A stretch of DNA of 64,000 bases from Euglena gracilis. Taxonomy: Eukaryota > Euglenida > Euglenophyceae > Euglenales. Below, piece after piece: positions 39,246 to 52,570 of the stretch. Position 1 is the stretch's first letter, and every line of letters starts with the position of its first letter. The stretch is from positions 46,295,291-46,359,290 of the forward strand of contig CP154956.1 in the NCBI GenBank assembly GCA_039621445.1. Direction: 5' to 3'. The position numbers and the translations under genes were made by a program. The notes below the pieces were generated by a model, which saw only the letters and a program-made list of their open reading frames with translations, had not been told where the DNA came from and did no database searches.

Positions 39246-39364
39246 GCAGGACCACCACTCCAACGCCCCACCTCCCCCAGTCGTTTACCGCAGGACAGTG
39301 GTTGTGAGAAGGGCATGATAGGGCACAGCCAGGGCGCCAGGTGAGGGGGGCACACCGTGCGGTG

Positions 39365-42300
39365 GGGCCAAACTGCCGGCCTCTTTCGACGTCTGGGCCA
39401 CCTTCCCGCCGTGCACCGCAAGCCCCGCCGTCGCGGTGGACCTCTTCCTGTGCTTCAGCCAAAACCTGAGCGCAGACGCGGAGGCGGCCGCCGCCACGCA
39501 AACCATCATCGACGGCTTCACCGCCCGGCGCGCCAGCGGCGGTGCCCCGGGAGGGGTTTGGGGCAACTTTCCGCCGCCCCCCTTCACGGGGAACGGCTTT
39601 GGGGGGAAGAGGATGTCAATACGGCCGAGGGTCCCAGAAGCCTCATGAGTGAAAGGTCCGGGTAGCTTCGGCTCACCTGTACGGCCCCTGGGGTGGGTCA
39701 GCGGCCAACTCCGTGGCACACTGGGGGGCAGGGGGAGCGTGAGCAACGGAGGCCACCCGTGCCAGAGGGCCCTGGCCAATCCCCATCCCCAAACAGGGTT
39801 CCGTTTGCTTTCCCAGGGGGCACAGGCGTTTGGGTCACTTGGGACCCAAAAAGGTCTTTGCTGATGTGAAGGGGGAAAGCGCCCTTTGTCCTTCATGGCT
39901 CGGTCAGCTTCCTTCTCCTTTCGTCCATTGGCCTTCTCAGCCTGACAGCCTGCCCTGTAAACGCTGTTGCCTCCTTGGCCAGCTGGCGTCTGCAGACTGC
40001 CCTCCTTGCCCATGAGGACATTCCAGCCCCTCCGCCCGACCAGTGGCCGGCCCCCTCCCAGCCCCTGGTTGGCCGGCTTGCTTCCGCCGGGTCCGGGCCA
40101 TCTCCACATACATCGCCCCGGAGGAAGACCTCTACTTGCCGTCCGCGTCCGCGGAGAACCCGGACTGGGTGAAGGGCCCTGGGCAGGCCAGCAGGAAGTC
40201 CACCTGTGTAACACTTGTATACCACTTTTGGCCATTTTTTATTCTGTTTTTTTGCCACTTTTGTCCACTTTTGGCTGCCTATGTCCACTTTTGGCTTCTT
40301 TTGGCCATTTTTTTTTTTTGCCTCTTTTGGTCCTTTCTGGCCATTTTCAGCCATTTATGGTTGGTTTTGGCCATTTCTTGCTTCTGGCAGCTTTTAGAAG
40401 TTTATGGCTGTTTCATGGTTTTCCGGAAGCTTTTGGCTGCTTTGGGCTGCTTTTGGTATTCTTTTCGTCACCTTTGGCCACTTCAATCCCATGCAGTGGC
40501 CACACACACAGTCCAGGAGTTGTAGGTGCACGTGTGGCCGTGGGCAAGTTTTTAAGTCGAGTGCCTACCCCACGGGGGGGGGGGGTGCTAGGGGCAGGTA
40601 CCCTATAGCGCCCCATCCGACCCCCCCGGGGGGGGGGTCGGGCTTTTGGGGTGCCTGCCCATAGCAGGCACCACCCTCTGACCCCGGCACCGAAGTCGCC
40701 GGGGGCCTGGAAAAGGCCATTTTCAATAATGAAAATTTTCTGGTTCCCCCCGAGCCCCCGGGGGGGGGGGTGTGCTTGGTAGGGGCAGGAACCCTATAAC
40801 GTCCGCCCCGGTCGGTAAAAACAAGCCTGGTCTCCCTCACCCCCCTGCCAGCAGGCAAGGACAGCCACCGGACCCCACCGGATCCCACCGGATCCCGCTG
40901 GATCCGACCGGGGACTTGACCGTCTTGACCATTTGACAAGTGGGTTCCCACCGGATCCCACCGGATCCCACCGGATCCCACTGGGGATTTCTTTTCCATG
41001 CACAGATTTTTCTTCTGGATTTATGACGGGGACACGGGGGGGGATGCGGGGGGGGCAACTGTCTTCATAAACCTTCATTGACGTCACCCAAAATTTGATG
41101 TAAACCCCCCCCCAAATAACACCCCCCCGGTGTGTTATTTGGGCACCCGAACTGGGGCCCGGGGTGTGTTATTTGGGGGGGGTGTTATTTTTACATGGAA
41201 AACCAAAGGAAAACAGGGGGGGGTGTTATTTGGGCGCTCGAAATCGGCCCCCGAGGGGGGGTGTGTTATTTGGGGGGGTGTTATTTGGGGGGGGTGTTAT
41301 TTGGGAGGGGGGGTTTATTTTTCTTTTGACTGACAAAAAATGTGCCCGACTAAGATCCGGGACGCGGGGAGAAGCGTCCTGAACCACCCCCAAAGTCTCA
41401 TGCTGCAAAGAAGAATGTGCAACTAAACAGAGCCAAAAGGTGACTCATGTGGGACAAAAAAGAGGCTAAGACCCTGACGCCGGGGCATGTGGACCCGCTG
41501 CATGATGCAAAAAGAATATCTGGTCCAAACCACGTGTTGTTGCGTGTATTTTTTCCCCGCCCCCCCCCCCCCCCAGGCAACCCACCAGAACCCCACCGGA
41601 TCCCACCGGAGTCCAAAAACCGGGGATGACTGTCTTTGCCTGCCTGCCAGACCGAAGGGGGGGGTTCCGACCCCCACCTGCCCTTATATCGAACCCGATG
41701 CAGGGCGATGCAGCACCAAAAAAGGTAAATACCAGTGTTTTTGACGAAATACCCACCTCACCCCCTGTTCATTCCCACGTTTTCTGGTCGGACAGGGAGA
41801 AGAGGGGAGCAATTTTTTTTTTACAGGGGCGCTTCCTGCTGCCTGGCGCCAACTTGCAGTTCTTGGCCATGGCACAGGCCTTTGACGACGGCACCTGGGG
41901 GAATTACAGCTGTGTCCTCCCCTGCTAGCCTCTCAAAGTACCCTCCGATGTTGTCTTTTCATCCTGTGTTCCGATCGTCGTGGGCTTTTGGCTCAGCATA
42001 AGTCTTGATTTACCCTTTGGCCGCTGATTGGCATCAGTTGGTGTGACAGCTGGCTGTGGCCAGGCAGAAGTGAACCACTTGTGCTTCTAATCCCCAAGTC
42101 AATCTCGTGGAGGGGGTTTCGTGGTATTTCTGACGACGATCAGTTGCAGAAATGGCTGAAAATGCAGAATGCAAAGGATATTGACAAAAAATATGACATG
42201 AGATCAGCAGAATGACCCGACCTCCGCAGGACCACTTGTGGTGGCATCTGCAGCTTGCTGTGGCCACACCCCACGGCAACGTTCCCCTGGGGGGATGACC

Positions 42301-42733
42301 TTTGTGCCAAAAGGGTTCAATTGCAGCATTTTTTTTTGCCTTAAAGGTTCTGGATCAGGGTTTTCTTTTTTTTTTTAGTCATGGACCCCGGGGGGAAGGG
42401 GGGGGTGGGTGGGTCCGGCCGGGCGCCCCCCCCCCCTGGCGGGGGGGGGCGGTCCCCCCCGGAGGGGGGTGGGATAGCGCCACAGGCGCCGAAATTTTTT
42501 GAAAACGGGGCATTTTCGCGATTTTTTTGGCCATTTTGAGTGGGACCCCCCCGGGACCCCCCCCCCCCCCAGGGGGTGGGTGGGTGGGTGGGGGGACCCC
42601 CCCTCCTCCCTGGTCTTAAAAAGACCCCTCATCCCTCATCGAGTGTGTTCAAAGTTCACACACACACACGCACACACACGCACAAGCACATGCACGCACA
42701 TACACACACACACACGCGCACGCACGCACGCAC

Positions 42734-42809
<76 letters not shown>

Positions 42810-45800
42810 CTTTCACCCACCACCAGGCATCATTTTTTAAGGCGATAGTTTTCAAGAAATTTTAAGGTTCTTTAAGGCACTTTTTTAAGGGGTTTCAAGC
42901 AGTTTTGGAAATTTGAAGATTTTTTAAGGCGTCTATTTTCCAGGAGCGGCCAAAGAGCCATCTGGGCATCGAACCAACGTCGGTCCAGGTTGAAAATCAA
43001 AAAGTTGGAAAACCCCCTTTTTTGAGTTTTGAGTGGATAGACAAGCGATCCAGCGATGCCAGAAATCATTTCTTCCCCTGGAGTTGGCTTGTTTTTGCCG
43101 AAATTTTGCAACTTTTTCGCTCAAAATTTGAAAAATTCAGGACGGTCTTTTTTCAAGGTCTTTCAAGGTTTCTTAAGGGTTTTTAAGGTATTTTGGCCAA
43201 AAATTTAAAATTTAAGGATTTTTTCAAGGTTTGGTAAGGCACCTCAAAAATTAATGCCTACCCACCACTCATACCCCCCCCAACTTGTATGGGCCGATTC
43301 TTCACGTTGTCCACTGCAGATAAAGCCCCTCTGGTAAATTGTCACCTTGCCTTGTATAGCTTGGCCGGTGACAACTTCCTGAGGGGCACTGCCTCTTTAA
43401 CACGCACGCACGGAAGAAAAAAAATGAACCCCCCCAAGCCAGGGGTGGGGACACGGCCGACGCGTGGTTCCTGATGGAGATGGACACCACCCCCGGCGGG
43501 CCAACTGGCTGCCGGACCTCCTCCAGGAGGTCACCGCCCGGGCCCCCTTCGCCGTGCTGGGCAGCTTCTACCGCGGGGACCAGTGGGACAAGTTCCCCAT
43601 GCCTCCCGGCCAGACCTCCCGCCACAGACCCGTGGGGCTTGACAGGAGTTCCTGTGTGCCGTGCCCATCAGGTGGATGGGATCCCATAATCACACAGCCT
43701 GGACCAAAACTTAGGCTGCCTACTTCTTAGCCTTTCTTTGTGCAAATGTGCAAGCTAAGTCCACTTCTCGGTCTTAAGTGCGAAGTCGACCGCCTGAGAA
43801 AAGGAAGACAGGAAGATTCACATGACAAGTCAGCGTTGGATATGCTCGTCACTGGGTGTGACGCGCAGGCCAAAGCAAGCAATCCCATGAGACCTAACCT
43901 ATTTTTTAGACCCAACAGAGCCCCACTGGGTTGCATTTTCCTTCCAACGTTCTTGATGCGTTGGTGTTTGTCTTTGGGCCGCAGAGCTCTGTGGTTGCTA
44001 TCCGGCACCACATCAATGGCAACGCAGTGTACAACCAAAGCAATCCGCTCCTACAACAGGTAGTGGCAGGTGGACTGGTGCTGCAGGGTTATTGTGTTTG
44101 CCGACTCCTGCGTTTAAAACCGCGACACATCCATCCGTCATTATTCCAACTGCCCTGTGGTTTTTTCGATTTCTGGAGGGAAATTTTGATTGAGAAGGAT
44201 TGAAAAAATTGGACCAGATTTCTTCCTTGACCAGAGTGTTGTTTATTTGTTGTCTTTTTTTCATTTTTTTTTGCTTAACAAGTTGCATTATTTTTATGAT
44301 GCTCCTGTAATCATTAAAACCATGTTTTTTGGGGGATTTTCTGTTACCAGACCCCAAAATGCACACAGATTTGTGTGTTTTGCCCTTTTTTACGGTTTTT
44401 TTTCTCTTTTTTCGAAGATTCCAATCCCCCCCCCCCCCCTATTCTAATGGAAATGTTCATCTGACAAGTACTCGTCATTCCATGACTTCCGCCTTTTTTG
44501 GAGCTTGATGTTTGCGGAACCTTCCTTCCTCGTCGTTGGAGCTCGGTTAGGTTTATTGTGGCTGAACGAGAGTGAAGGACGCTCTGCTACCCCCGTCCTA
44601 CAAACGTAGGCAAGCCCCAGTCCAGGTGCGACCCTTCGGACTGCCGTAGAGGCCCGAACCACCCTAAACGCGTTCGACGTCTTCGGGGCGGAGGTGTACC
44701 TCAACAGTACCCTGCCACCAGACCAGTTGGGGTGGTGCCTGGGGCCTCATCTCTCCGCGTCCCAAGGTGCTGGCTCACTTTTCTTTCTACACCTGACGCA
44801 GTATTGGGAACACTGTCCTCGCCTTCTTTGTCTGACCTGCTGCGACTGCGAGGCTACATGAAAACCTACCATTTGTGTTGTGTTTCTGTGTTGGCGTCAT
44901 TCGCGTGCTGGCACAATTATGTCTCAACATGCCAATTTCTCAACGTGCTCAGTTCAACCAGAAAACCAGGGGTGTGAGAAAGCTTTCTGCTTGCCTGCCT
45001 CCGGGACGTGGCCCCGCCCCCACGCGGGAGACTCCGCCGTCATCGGCAACTATGCGCACACGCCGATGCTGGACGACTATTTTGCCGACGAGGCATTGGT
45101 CCACGGCGGCTGGCTCTACACCCCCTGGGGCCAAGGCCTCGTACTGCCACCTCTGACGCTGGGCATGAACTTCAATTTTGGTTCCCCAGCTTTTTTTTAA
45201 ACTCTAGTTTGAATTGAAGGTGCACTTGGAACCCCCCTAAATTAAAACGCTTGTAGTGGACCGCCACCTGCAATTGGGGATGAGCGGGGTGTGCATTTCC
45301 ATTCTATGAACACGCACACACACACGCGCGCGCACATGAACGCACGCGCACACACATGCGCACGTCAGGGCGGTCCACAAGGGACAGGACGCTCTTTTTT
45401 CCCCTTAAGGACTGCCCGTTGAGGTCTGCCCTAAGGGACGGCCAAGGGCCACCCTGGGGCTGCAACGTGGTCAAATTTTAAAGTAAAAAAAAAACGCATT
45501 TTTTTGACGTTTTGGGGGGGATGGGCGATGGCCCAAGGAGGCCGGACGTCACCCCCGCCCCCCTAAGTCGGCCCGTTTTTGCGAGAATACCTCCATTTTC
45601 CGGCCCACGGATTCTTTATTGAATGTGCCAGAATGGGAAGTTTCTTTCCCCCAAAACGGACAACCCTGGCGCACTCCAGGCCCTGCACCAACACAACAAC
45701 ACAGCCCATCACTTTGCTTGTCTCTGACTTCGGGCGCTGGGACGCGGAGGAGCCAGCCTGAGCCAGGGCCAGCTGCGGTGCCAACGGCGGCACAAGGCCG

Positions 45801-48800
45801 AACCCCCTCATCACAAACAATAAGACTGAGTGTTATGTGCAGTGCGAAAGGCAGGCTTCAGCCTGAACCTCCAGCCGTCCCTGCCGCCGTCGGAGCTGGA
45901 GACGTTCGAGGCGGCCCTCCTGCGGGGCCGCCACCCGTTCCGCCGGGTGGTCGTGGTGCGGCCCCCCGCCAACGTCAGCGCCGCGCCGTATGTGAAGCAG
46001 ACGACGGGGGACATGGGGTCGGAGGACGTGGTGTTTCAGCAGGTGCGGTGCCTGTGACGAGCACTTTATTGTTAGTTGCATTGAACCCCTCCCCAGTATT
46101 TATCCAAACAAATAATGGAATGAGTTTGCTGGTCATGTGTATCGTTGGTGAGAAGGCAATGGTGACACCAAGTCTGCCTGGCAGGGGGCTGCCTGCCCTG
46201 GCGTTCGAGGGCACCCACATCAGACAAGTGTCCGGCCAAAGGTGCCAAAAAGGAGAACCAGAGGTAGTCTATTCTTTTTGTGGATGTCTCCCCCCCCCGG
46301 GCAATTGACGCCCCCGGGCAATTGACGCCCCCGGGCAATTGTCACCCCCCTCTGTGCCGGCCAAATTGTCACCCCGGGAAATTGTCACCCCCCTCCGTGC
46401 TGCCCGATTTGTCGCGTGACAATTGCCCGGGGGGGGGGGGGGGGGGGTATGACTCAAACGGCCAGGAATGCACTTTTCACTTTTGGGGTTTTTTTTTTTC
46501 TCCCTGCACGTTTTTTTTTAACAACTGTGGTGTCATCACTTCACGGGGCGGCGCACCCATTAGCTGAAACCCGTGGTACCAAAATGAGTACCACCACCTT
46601 CGACCCCCCCCCCGGGTGGGTTTTTTCTGGTTAACCCGACTTTTTTGGTTTTGGAAATGACGGTTTAGACCTCCGCCGACCAGGGGAAGAACCTCGTCTG
46701 CCGAAGTGGGTGCGACACGAAACGCTGTTTCACAGGGATGAACCCTGGTCAGGCGAAGCCATTGTACTGGCCGGGGCCCCCCTGTTTTGTGGAGCCCAGT
46801 GAATGCGCAGGTGCGCATTCATCCCCCCACTCCATCCCGGCCTTTTCCTGAGGCTTTTGGACAGTATTTATGGCTCCCGGGAGTGGTTGTGGGAAGGGGG
46901 CATTGTTGTCTGTACGGTTATAGTAAAGCCCTCACAAACGATATAAAATGGCTCCTTTCCGAGGTTGCATGAGGCAGAAGAATGCGCACGAGCGCACTCT
47001 TGAGGCCATTCCTTCGCTGGCTGGCTGTGATTCCTTCTGCAGGAGAGCAGGAGGGGAGCAGCGCTGGGCATCCACAAGAGTGCGCACCTGCGCATTTCGT
47101 GAGGGCGCATGTGCGCATTCTCTTTGTGGGGAGCTGTGTCTCCCACTCCTGAATCCAGTGCCAGCACAGCATTGTGGCAGGGCAACCCCGATGGCGCACT
47201 GCTGGCCTTTTGTCAATGATTTCAGAGGCATCTCATTGCACAGGTGGATGCCGCAGAGCAGGGTGTATGTCTCCTGGGCTGTGCCTGCATCTTGTGTGCT
47301 GAGTTGTTTAACATGGCCCTGTGCGGCAACTTCCTGCCAGGGTGCTTCAAAGGGGAGGTCTACACTTCAGCCGTGTGGTTTTAAATCCGGGCCAGGCGGA
47401 CAAACAAATCACACGTTTTAGAACTGAAATGTTCTTTGCAGGCTTCTTTTTAAGTCACCTGACCCCCCCCCCCCCCGGGGGGGGGGGGGGGTGGGGCCGG
47501 GCCGGCCCCCCCCCCCCCCGGGGGGGGGTCCGGGAGGGTTACGGTAGGAGGATGCTCAAGCTCGAGCGCTCAAGCTTGAGCATCCTTGAGCGTTTTTAAG
47601 CCCCCCCCCCCTCGAGCGGGGGGGGGGCTTAGCGAGCCTCCTCGAGCGCCACTCGAGGCTGCCCAAGAGCATCCTTGAGCATGCTCAAGGATGCTCATGA
47701 GCATCCTCGAGCGTCGCTCAAGGATGCTCATGAGCATCCTCGAGCGACACTCGAGGATGCTCATGAGCATCCTTGAGCGACCTCGAACGACCTCCGACAA
47801 CACTCGAGGATGCTCATGAGCATCCTCGAGCGGCACTCGAGGATGCTCATGAGCATCCTTGAGCGACCTTGAGCGATATCTCGAGCATCCTCCTACTGTC
47901 ATGCTTGCATGTATCACGGGACCACAAAAAGAAACACATGTCTTCCCAAGGGATTTTGGGGCCCCCGAACAGTTGAGCAACAGAAGGGATTTGCCCCCCA
48001 AAACGATTTGGAAACACAAGCGGTTTGCCCCCCAAAACGGCTTGGAAACAAAAGGGATTTGCCTCCCAAAACGACTTGGAGGCACAAGGGGTTTTGTTAT
48101 TTTGGGACCCTCGAGCAGTTGAATAACAAAAGGGATTTGCCCCTCAGAACGATTTGGAGACACAAGGGATTTGCCCCCAAAACGACTTGGAAACACAAGG
48201 GATTTTGTTATTTTGGGGCCCTTGAACAGTTGAGCAACAGAAGGGATTTGCCCCCCAAAACGACTTGGAAACACAAGGGGTTTGCCCCTCAGAACGACTT
48301 GGAAACACAACGGATTTGCCCCCAAAACGACTTGGAAACACAAGGGATTTGCCCCTCAGAACGACTTGGAAACACAAGGGATTTGCCCCCAAAACGACTT
48401 GGAAACACAAGGGATTTTGTTATTTTGGGGCCCTTGAACAGTTGAGCAACAGAAGGGATTTGCCCCCCAGAACAATTTTGAGACACAAGGGATTTCCCCC
48501 CAAAACGATTTGGAAACACAAGGGATTTTGTTATTTTGGGGCCCTCGAACAGTTGAGCAACAGAAGGGATTTGCCCCCCCAAAACGATTTGGAAACACAA
48601 GGAATTTGCCCTCCAAAACGATTTGGAAACACAAGGAGGATGCTCGTGAGCATCCTCGAGCGTCGCTCGAGGATGCTCATGAGCATCCTCAAGCGACACT
48701 CGAGGATGCTCATGAGCATCCTTGAGCGACCTCGAACGACCTCCGAGAACACTCGAGGATGCTCATGAGCATCCTCGAGCGGCACTCGAGGATGCTCATG

Positions 48801-51800
48801 AGCATCCTTGAGCGACCTTGAGCGATATCTCGAGCATCCTCCTACTGTCATGCTTGCATGTATCACGGGACCACAAAAAGAAACACATGTCTTCCCAAGG
48901 GATTTTGGGGCCCTCGAACAGTTGAGCAACAGAAGGGATTTGCCCCCCAAAACGATTTGGAAACACAAGCGGTTTGCCCCCCAAAACGGCTTGGAAACAA
49001 AAGGGATTTGCCTCCCAAAACGACTTGGAGACACAAGGGGTTTTGTTATTTTGGGACCCTCGAGCAGTTGAATAACAAAAGGGATTTGCCCCTCAGAACG
49101 ATTTGGAGACACAAGGGATTTGCCCCCAAAACGACTTGGAAACACAAGGGATTTTGTTATTTTGGGGCCCTTGAACAGTTGAGCAACAGAAGGGATTTGC
49201 CCCCCAAAACGACTTGGAAACACAAGGGGTTTGCCCCTCAGAACGACTTGGAAACACAAGGGATTTGCCCCCAAAACGACTTGGAAACACAAGGGATTTT
49301 GTTATTTTGGGGCCCTTGAACAGTTGAGCAACAGAAGGGATTTGCCCCCCAGAACAATTTTGAGACACAAGGGATTTCCCCCCAAAACGACTTGGAAACA
49401 CAATGGATTTTGTTATTTTGGGGCCCTCGAACAGTTGAGCAACAGAAGGGATTTGCCCCCCCCAAAACGATTTGGAAACACAAGGGATTTTGTTATTTTG
49501 GTGCCCTCGAACAGTTGAACAACAGAAGGGTTTTGCCCCTCAGAACGACTTGGAAACACAAGGGATTTCCCCCCCAAAACGACTTGGAAGCACAAGGGAT
49601 TTTGTTATTTTGGGGCCCTTGAACAGTTGAGCAACAGAAGGGATTTGCCCCTCAGAACGACTTGGAAACACAAGGGATTTCCCCCCAAAACGATTTGGAA
49701 ACACAAGGGATTTTGTTATTTTGGGGCCCTCGAACAGTTGAGCAACAGAAGGGATTTGCCCCCCCAAAACGATTTGGAAACACAAGGAATTTGCCCTCCA
49801 AAACGATTTGGAAACACAAGGAGGATGCTCGTGAGCATCCTCGAGCGTCGCTCGAGGATGCTCATGAGCATCCTCAAGCGACACTCGAGGATGCTCATGA
49901 GCATCCTTGAGCGACCTCGAACGACCTCCGAGAACACTCGAGGATGCTCATGAGCATCCTCGAGTGTCACTCGAGGATGCTCATGAGCATCCTTGAGCGA
50001 CCACCAACGACCTCCGAAGGCACTCGAGGATGCTCATGAGCATCCTCGAGCGGCACTCAAGGATGCTCATGAGCATCCTTGAGCACACTCGAGGATGCTC
50101 ATGAGCATCCTCGAGCATGCTCAAGGATGCTCATGAGCATCCTCGAGTGACACTCGAGGATGCTCATGAGCATCCTCGAGTGTTCTCGGAGGTCGTTCGA
50201 GGTCGCTCAAGGATGCTCATGAGCATCCTCGAGTGACGCTCGAGGATGCTCATGAGCATCCTCGAGCGACACTCAAGGATGCTCATGAGCATCCTCCTAC
50301 GGAGCATCCTCCTAGCGTAACCCTCCCGGGGGGGGTCCTACGCCGGAGGCGCTGGGTATACCTTTTCGGCGCGAAGCGCCGAAAATTTTTGAAAATTGCC
50401 TTTAACGGGCCCGGTTTTTGGGGGGGGCCCCCCCCCCCCCCCACCCCCCCCCGGGGGGGGTCCCGCGCCACCCTGGGTGGGTGGGGGGACCCCCCCCTCC
50501 CCCCCCCTGGGGGTCTTACAAAGAAGCCTGGTTCTTTGTCATTGGCTTTTTTTGTTCCCACCCAGACCGCCAAAATTGCATGAAATCGAACTTCCCTTTT
50601 TGGCTTTTCACTTCCTTTTTGTATTTGCTTTCTTTGCTTCGCCTTTTTTTGGAGAATTGAGTTCCTAAAGGAAGATCTTGCAGAGAAGCATCATGGTGAA
50701 ATTTCATGTGGATAGGAGTCTGACTTCGATGAGTGCGGGGACAAAGATGCTCCTCCAATTTTGCACATTTATAGCAAAACCTTGGGTATATTTTGCCCCG
50801 AACCCAAATATTTTCGCCGCCCATCCCCGGAATTTTCGCCGCCCCGTCGAAATATTTCTGCCCCTCATGCAATCATTTCCGCCCCTATTCCGTTTTTTTT
50901 TTGCCCCAAAGTCTCGTCATTTTCGCCCCTGCCGGGTTAATTTCCGCCACTCTGAAAAAAAAATTCCCTTGTTTTCTCTTTCCTTTTCCAGCCAGGATGT
51001 CCAGTGAAAATGCTTCTGGTTCCAGAGCCAGAGGCAGGTTGAGAGGGTATTACAATTTGCTGAATTCCAGGGCTTTTTTAGCCTTGGACCCCCCCGGGGG
51101 GGAGGGGGTGGGTTGGGTGGATCCGGCCGAGCCCCCCCCCCGGGGGTCCAAGCTTGTGCTTAGTCGGGTGCCCACCCTACGGGGAGGGGGGGGGTGCTAG
51201 GGGCAGGCACCCCATAGCACCCCATCCGACCCCGGATTTTTGGCGGTGCCTGCCCATAGCAGGCACCCCCTCTGACCCCCGGCACCAGGGGCCCAGAAGG
51301 CCATTTTCAATGAAAATTTTCTGGGTTCCCCCCCCCCCCAGACCCCTCACCCCCCGGGGGTGTGCCTGCTAGGGGCAGGCACCCTATAGCCCCCCCCCCC
51401 CCCGGTCGGTAAGCACAAGCCTGGGGGGGTCCCCCAGGGGGGGTGTACCATGCCCCCCGCTCGATAGGAGGTTAGGCGCAGCGGGGAGGGGGGGCTGAGG
51501 GGGGGGGCGAGTGGCCGCGCGGGGGCCCTTGGACCACCCTCCCCCCCGCGTGGCCTAAAATTGATGATTTTTTTTTCGGGTCCCAAAAGTGGTCATTTTG
51601 GCATTTTTTTTGGCCATTTTTGATTTATAAAATGCTTTTTGGGCCGCGTGCAGAGCGCGCGGCCCCAAATTTGCCATGTCCGAAAATCGTCATTTTTGGC
51701 CATTTTTTGGGCTCAAAAAAGTCTTTATTTTCCCCAATTTTTTTTCTTGGGGAGGCTAGACACAGTGGAGGGAGGGGTCGGGGGGGGGCGAGCGCAGGCA

Positions 51801-52535
51801 TTTGCTTAATGGATTGCAGTACCCCCCCCCCCCCCGGGGGGGCGGGACTGCGGCTAGTCCAAATTTGGGGAGTGGGATTTCTAGCAGTCCCCCCCCGGGG
51901 GGGGTGTCTGCTAGCAGGGCTAGCTTGTGGAAAAAATTTTCCCAGTGACCGGCGCGAAGCGCCGAAAATTTTTTTTGGGACCCCCAAAAATGGCCAAAAA
52001 TGCCCGTTTTTGGCCATTTTGGGAATTTTTGGAACAAAATCAGCCAAAAACCTATTAAAAACCTCATTTTTCCTCCGGCGCACAGCGCCGGGGGAAAAAA
52101 ATTTTTCCAGTCCTGGGGACACCCGGCCCCCCCCCCCCCCCCGGGGGGGGGTTCTAGCTAGTCCATTTTTTCCAGTGTCTAGCCGATTGGCTAGCCAGTA
52201 CCCCCCCCCCCCCCCGGGGGGTACCCCGCCTAAGCAAAGGCCGTGGGCGAGCGGACACACCTACCCCGTGCCCGTGCTGAAACGGGTCCTTAGTCAAATG
52301 CCTGGGCGACTGATTTGTCCGGCTCCCTCCCGAGCCAGGCAAGGGCTTAGCAAATGCCTGGGCGAGCGGCTGCAATGAGCCAGGCCTTTTATGCTTAAGA
52401 TTTGGGGGGCTGGACTGCAGCTAGTCCAAATTTGGCTAGTGGGTTTTCTAGCAGAACCCCCCCCCCCCCCGGGGGGGTCTGTTAGCAGGGCTAGCTAGTG
52501 GAAATTTTTTTTCAGTGACCGGCGCGAAGCGCAGG

Positions 52536-52570
<35 letters not shown>

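Larger units (their letters stand above)
33931..39364. other. Intergenic region between acyltransferase and glycosyltransferase-like genes
   Basis: About 5.4 kb. It contains dispersed repeat copy 2 (35960-37100) with a telomere-like array, and a foldback relative (38945-39245). GC-rich patches at 34540-34900 have open frames on both strands but no family match or clear splice sites. No gene called. Confidence 0.45.

Noticed and set aside
47925-49830. CRISPR-like array of ~30-base repeats
   Set aside because: The units are contiguous and nearly identical with no unique spacers, and the context is eukaryotic; it is a tandem repeat in a foldback element.
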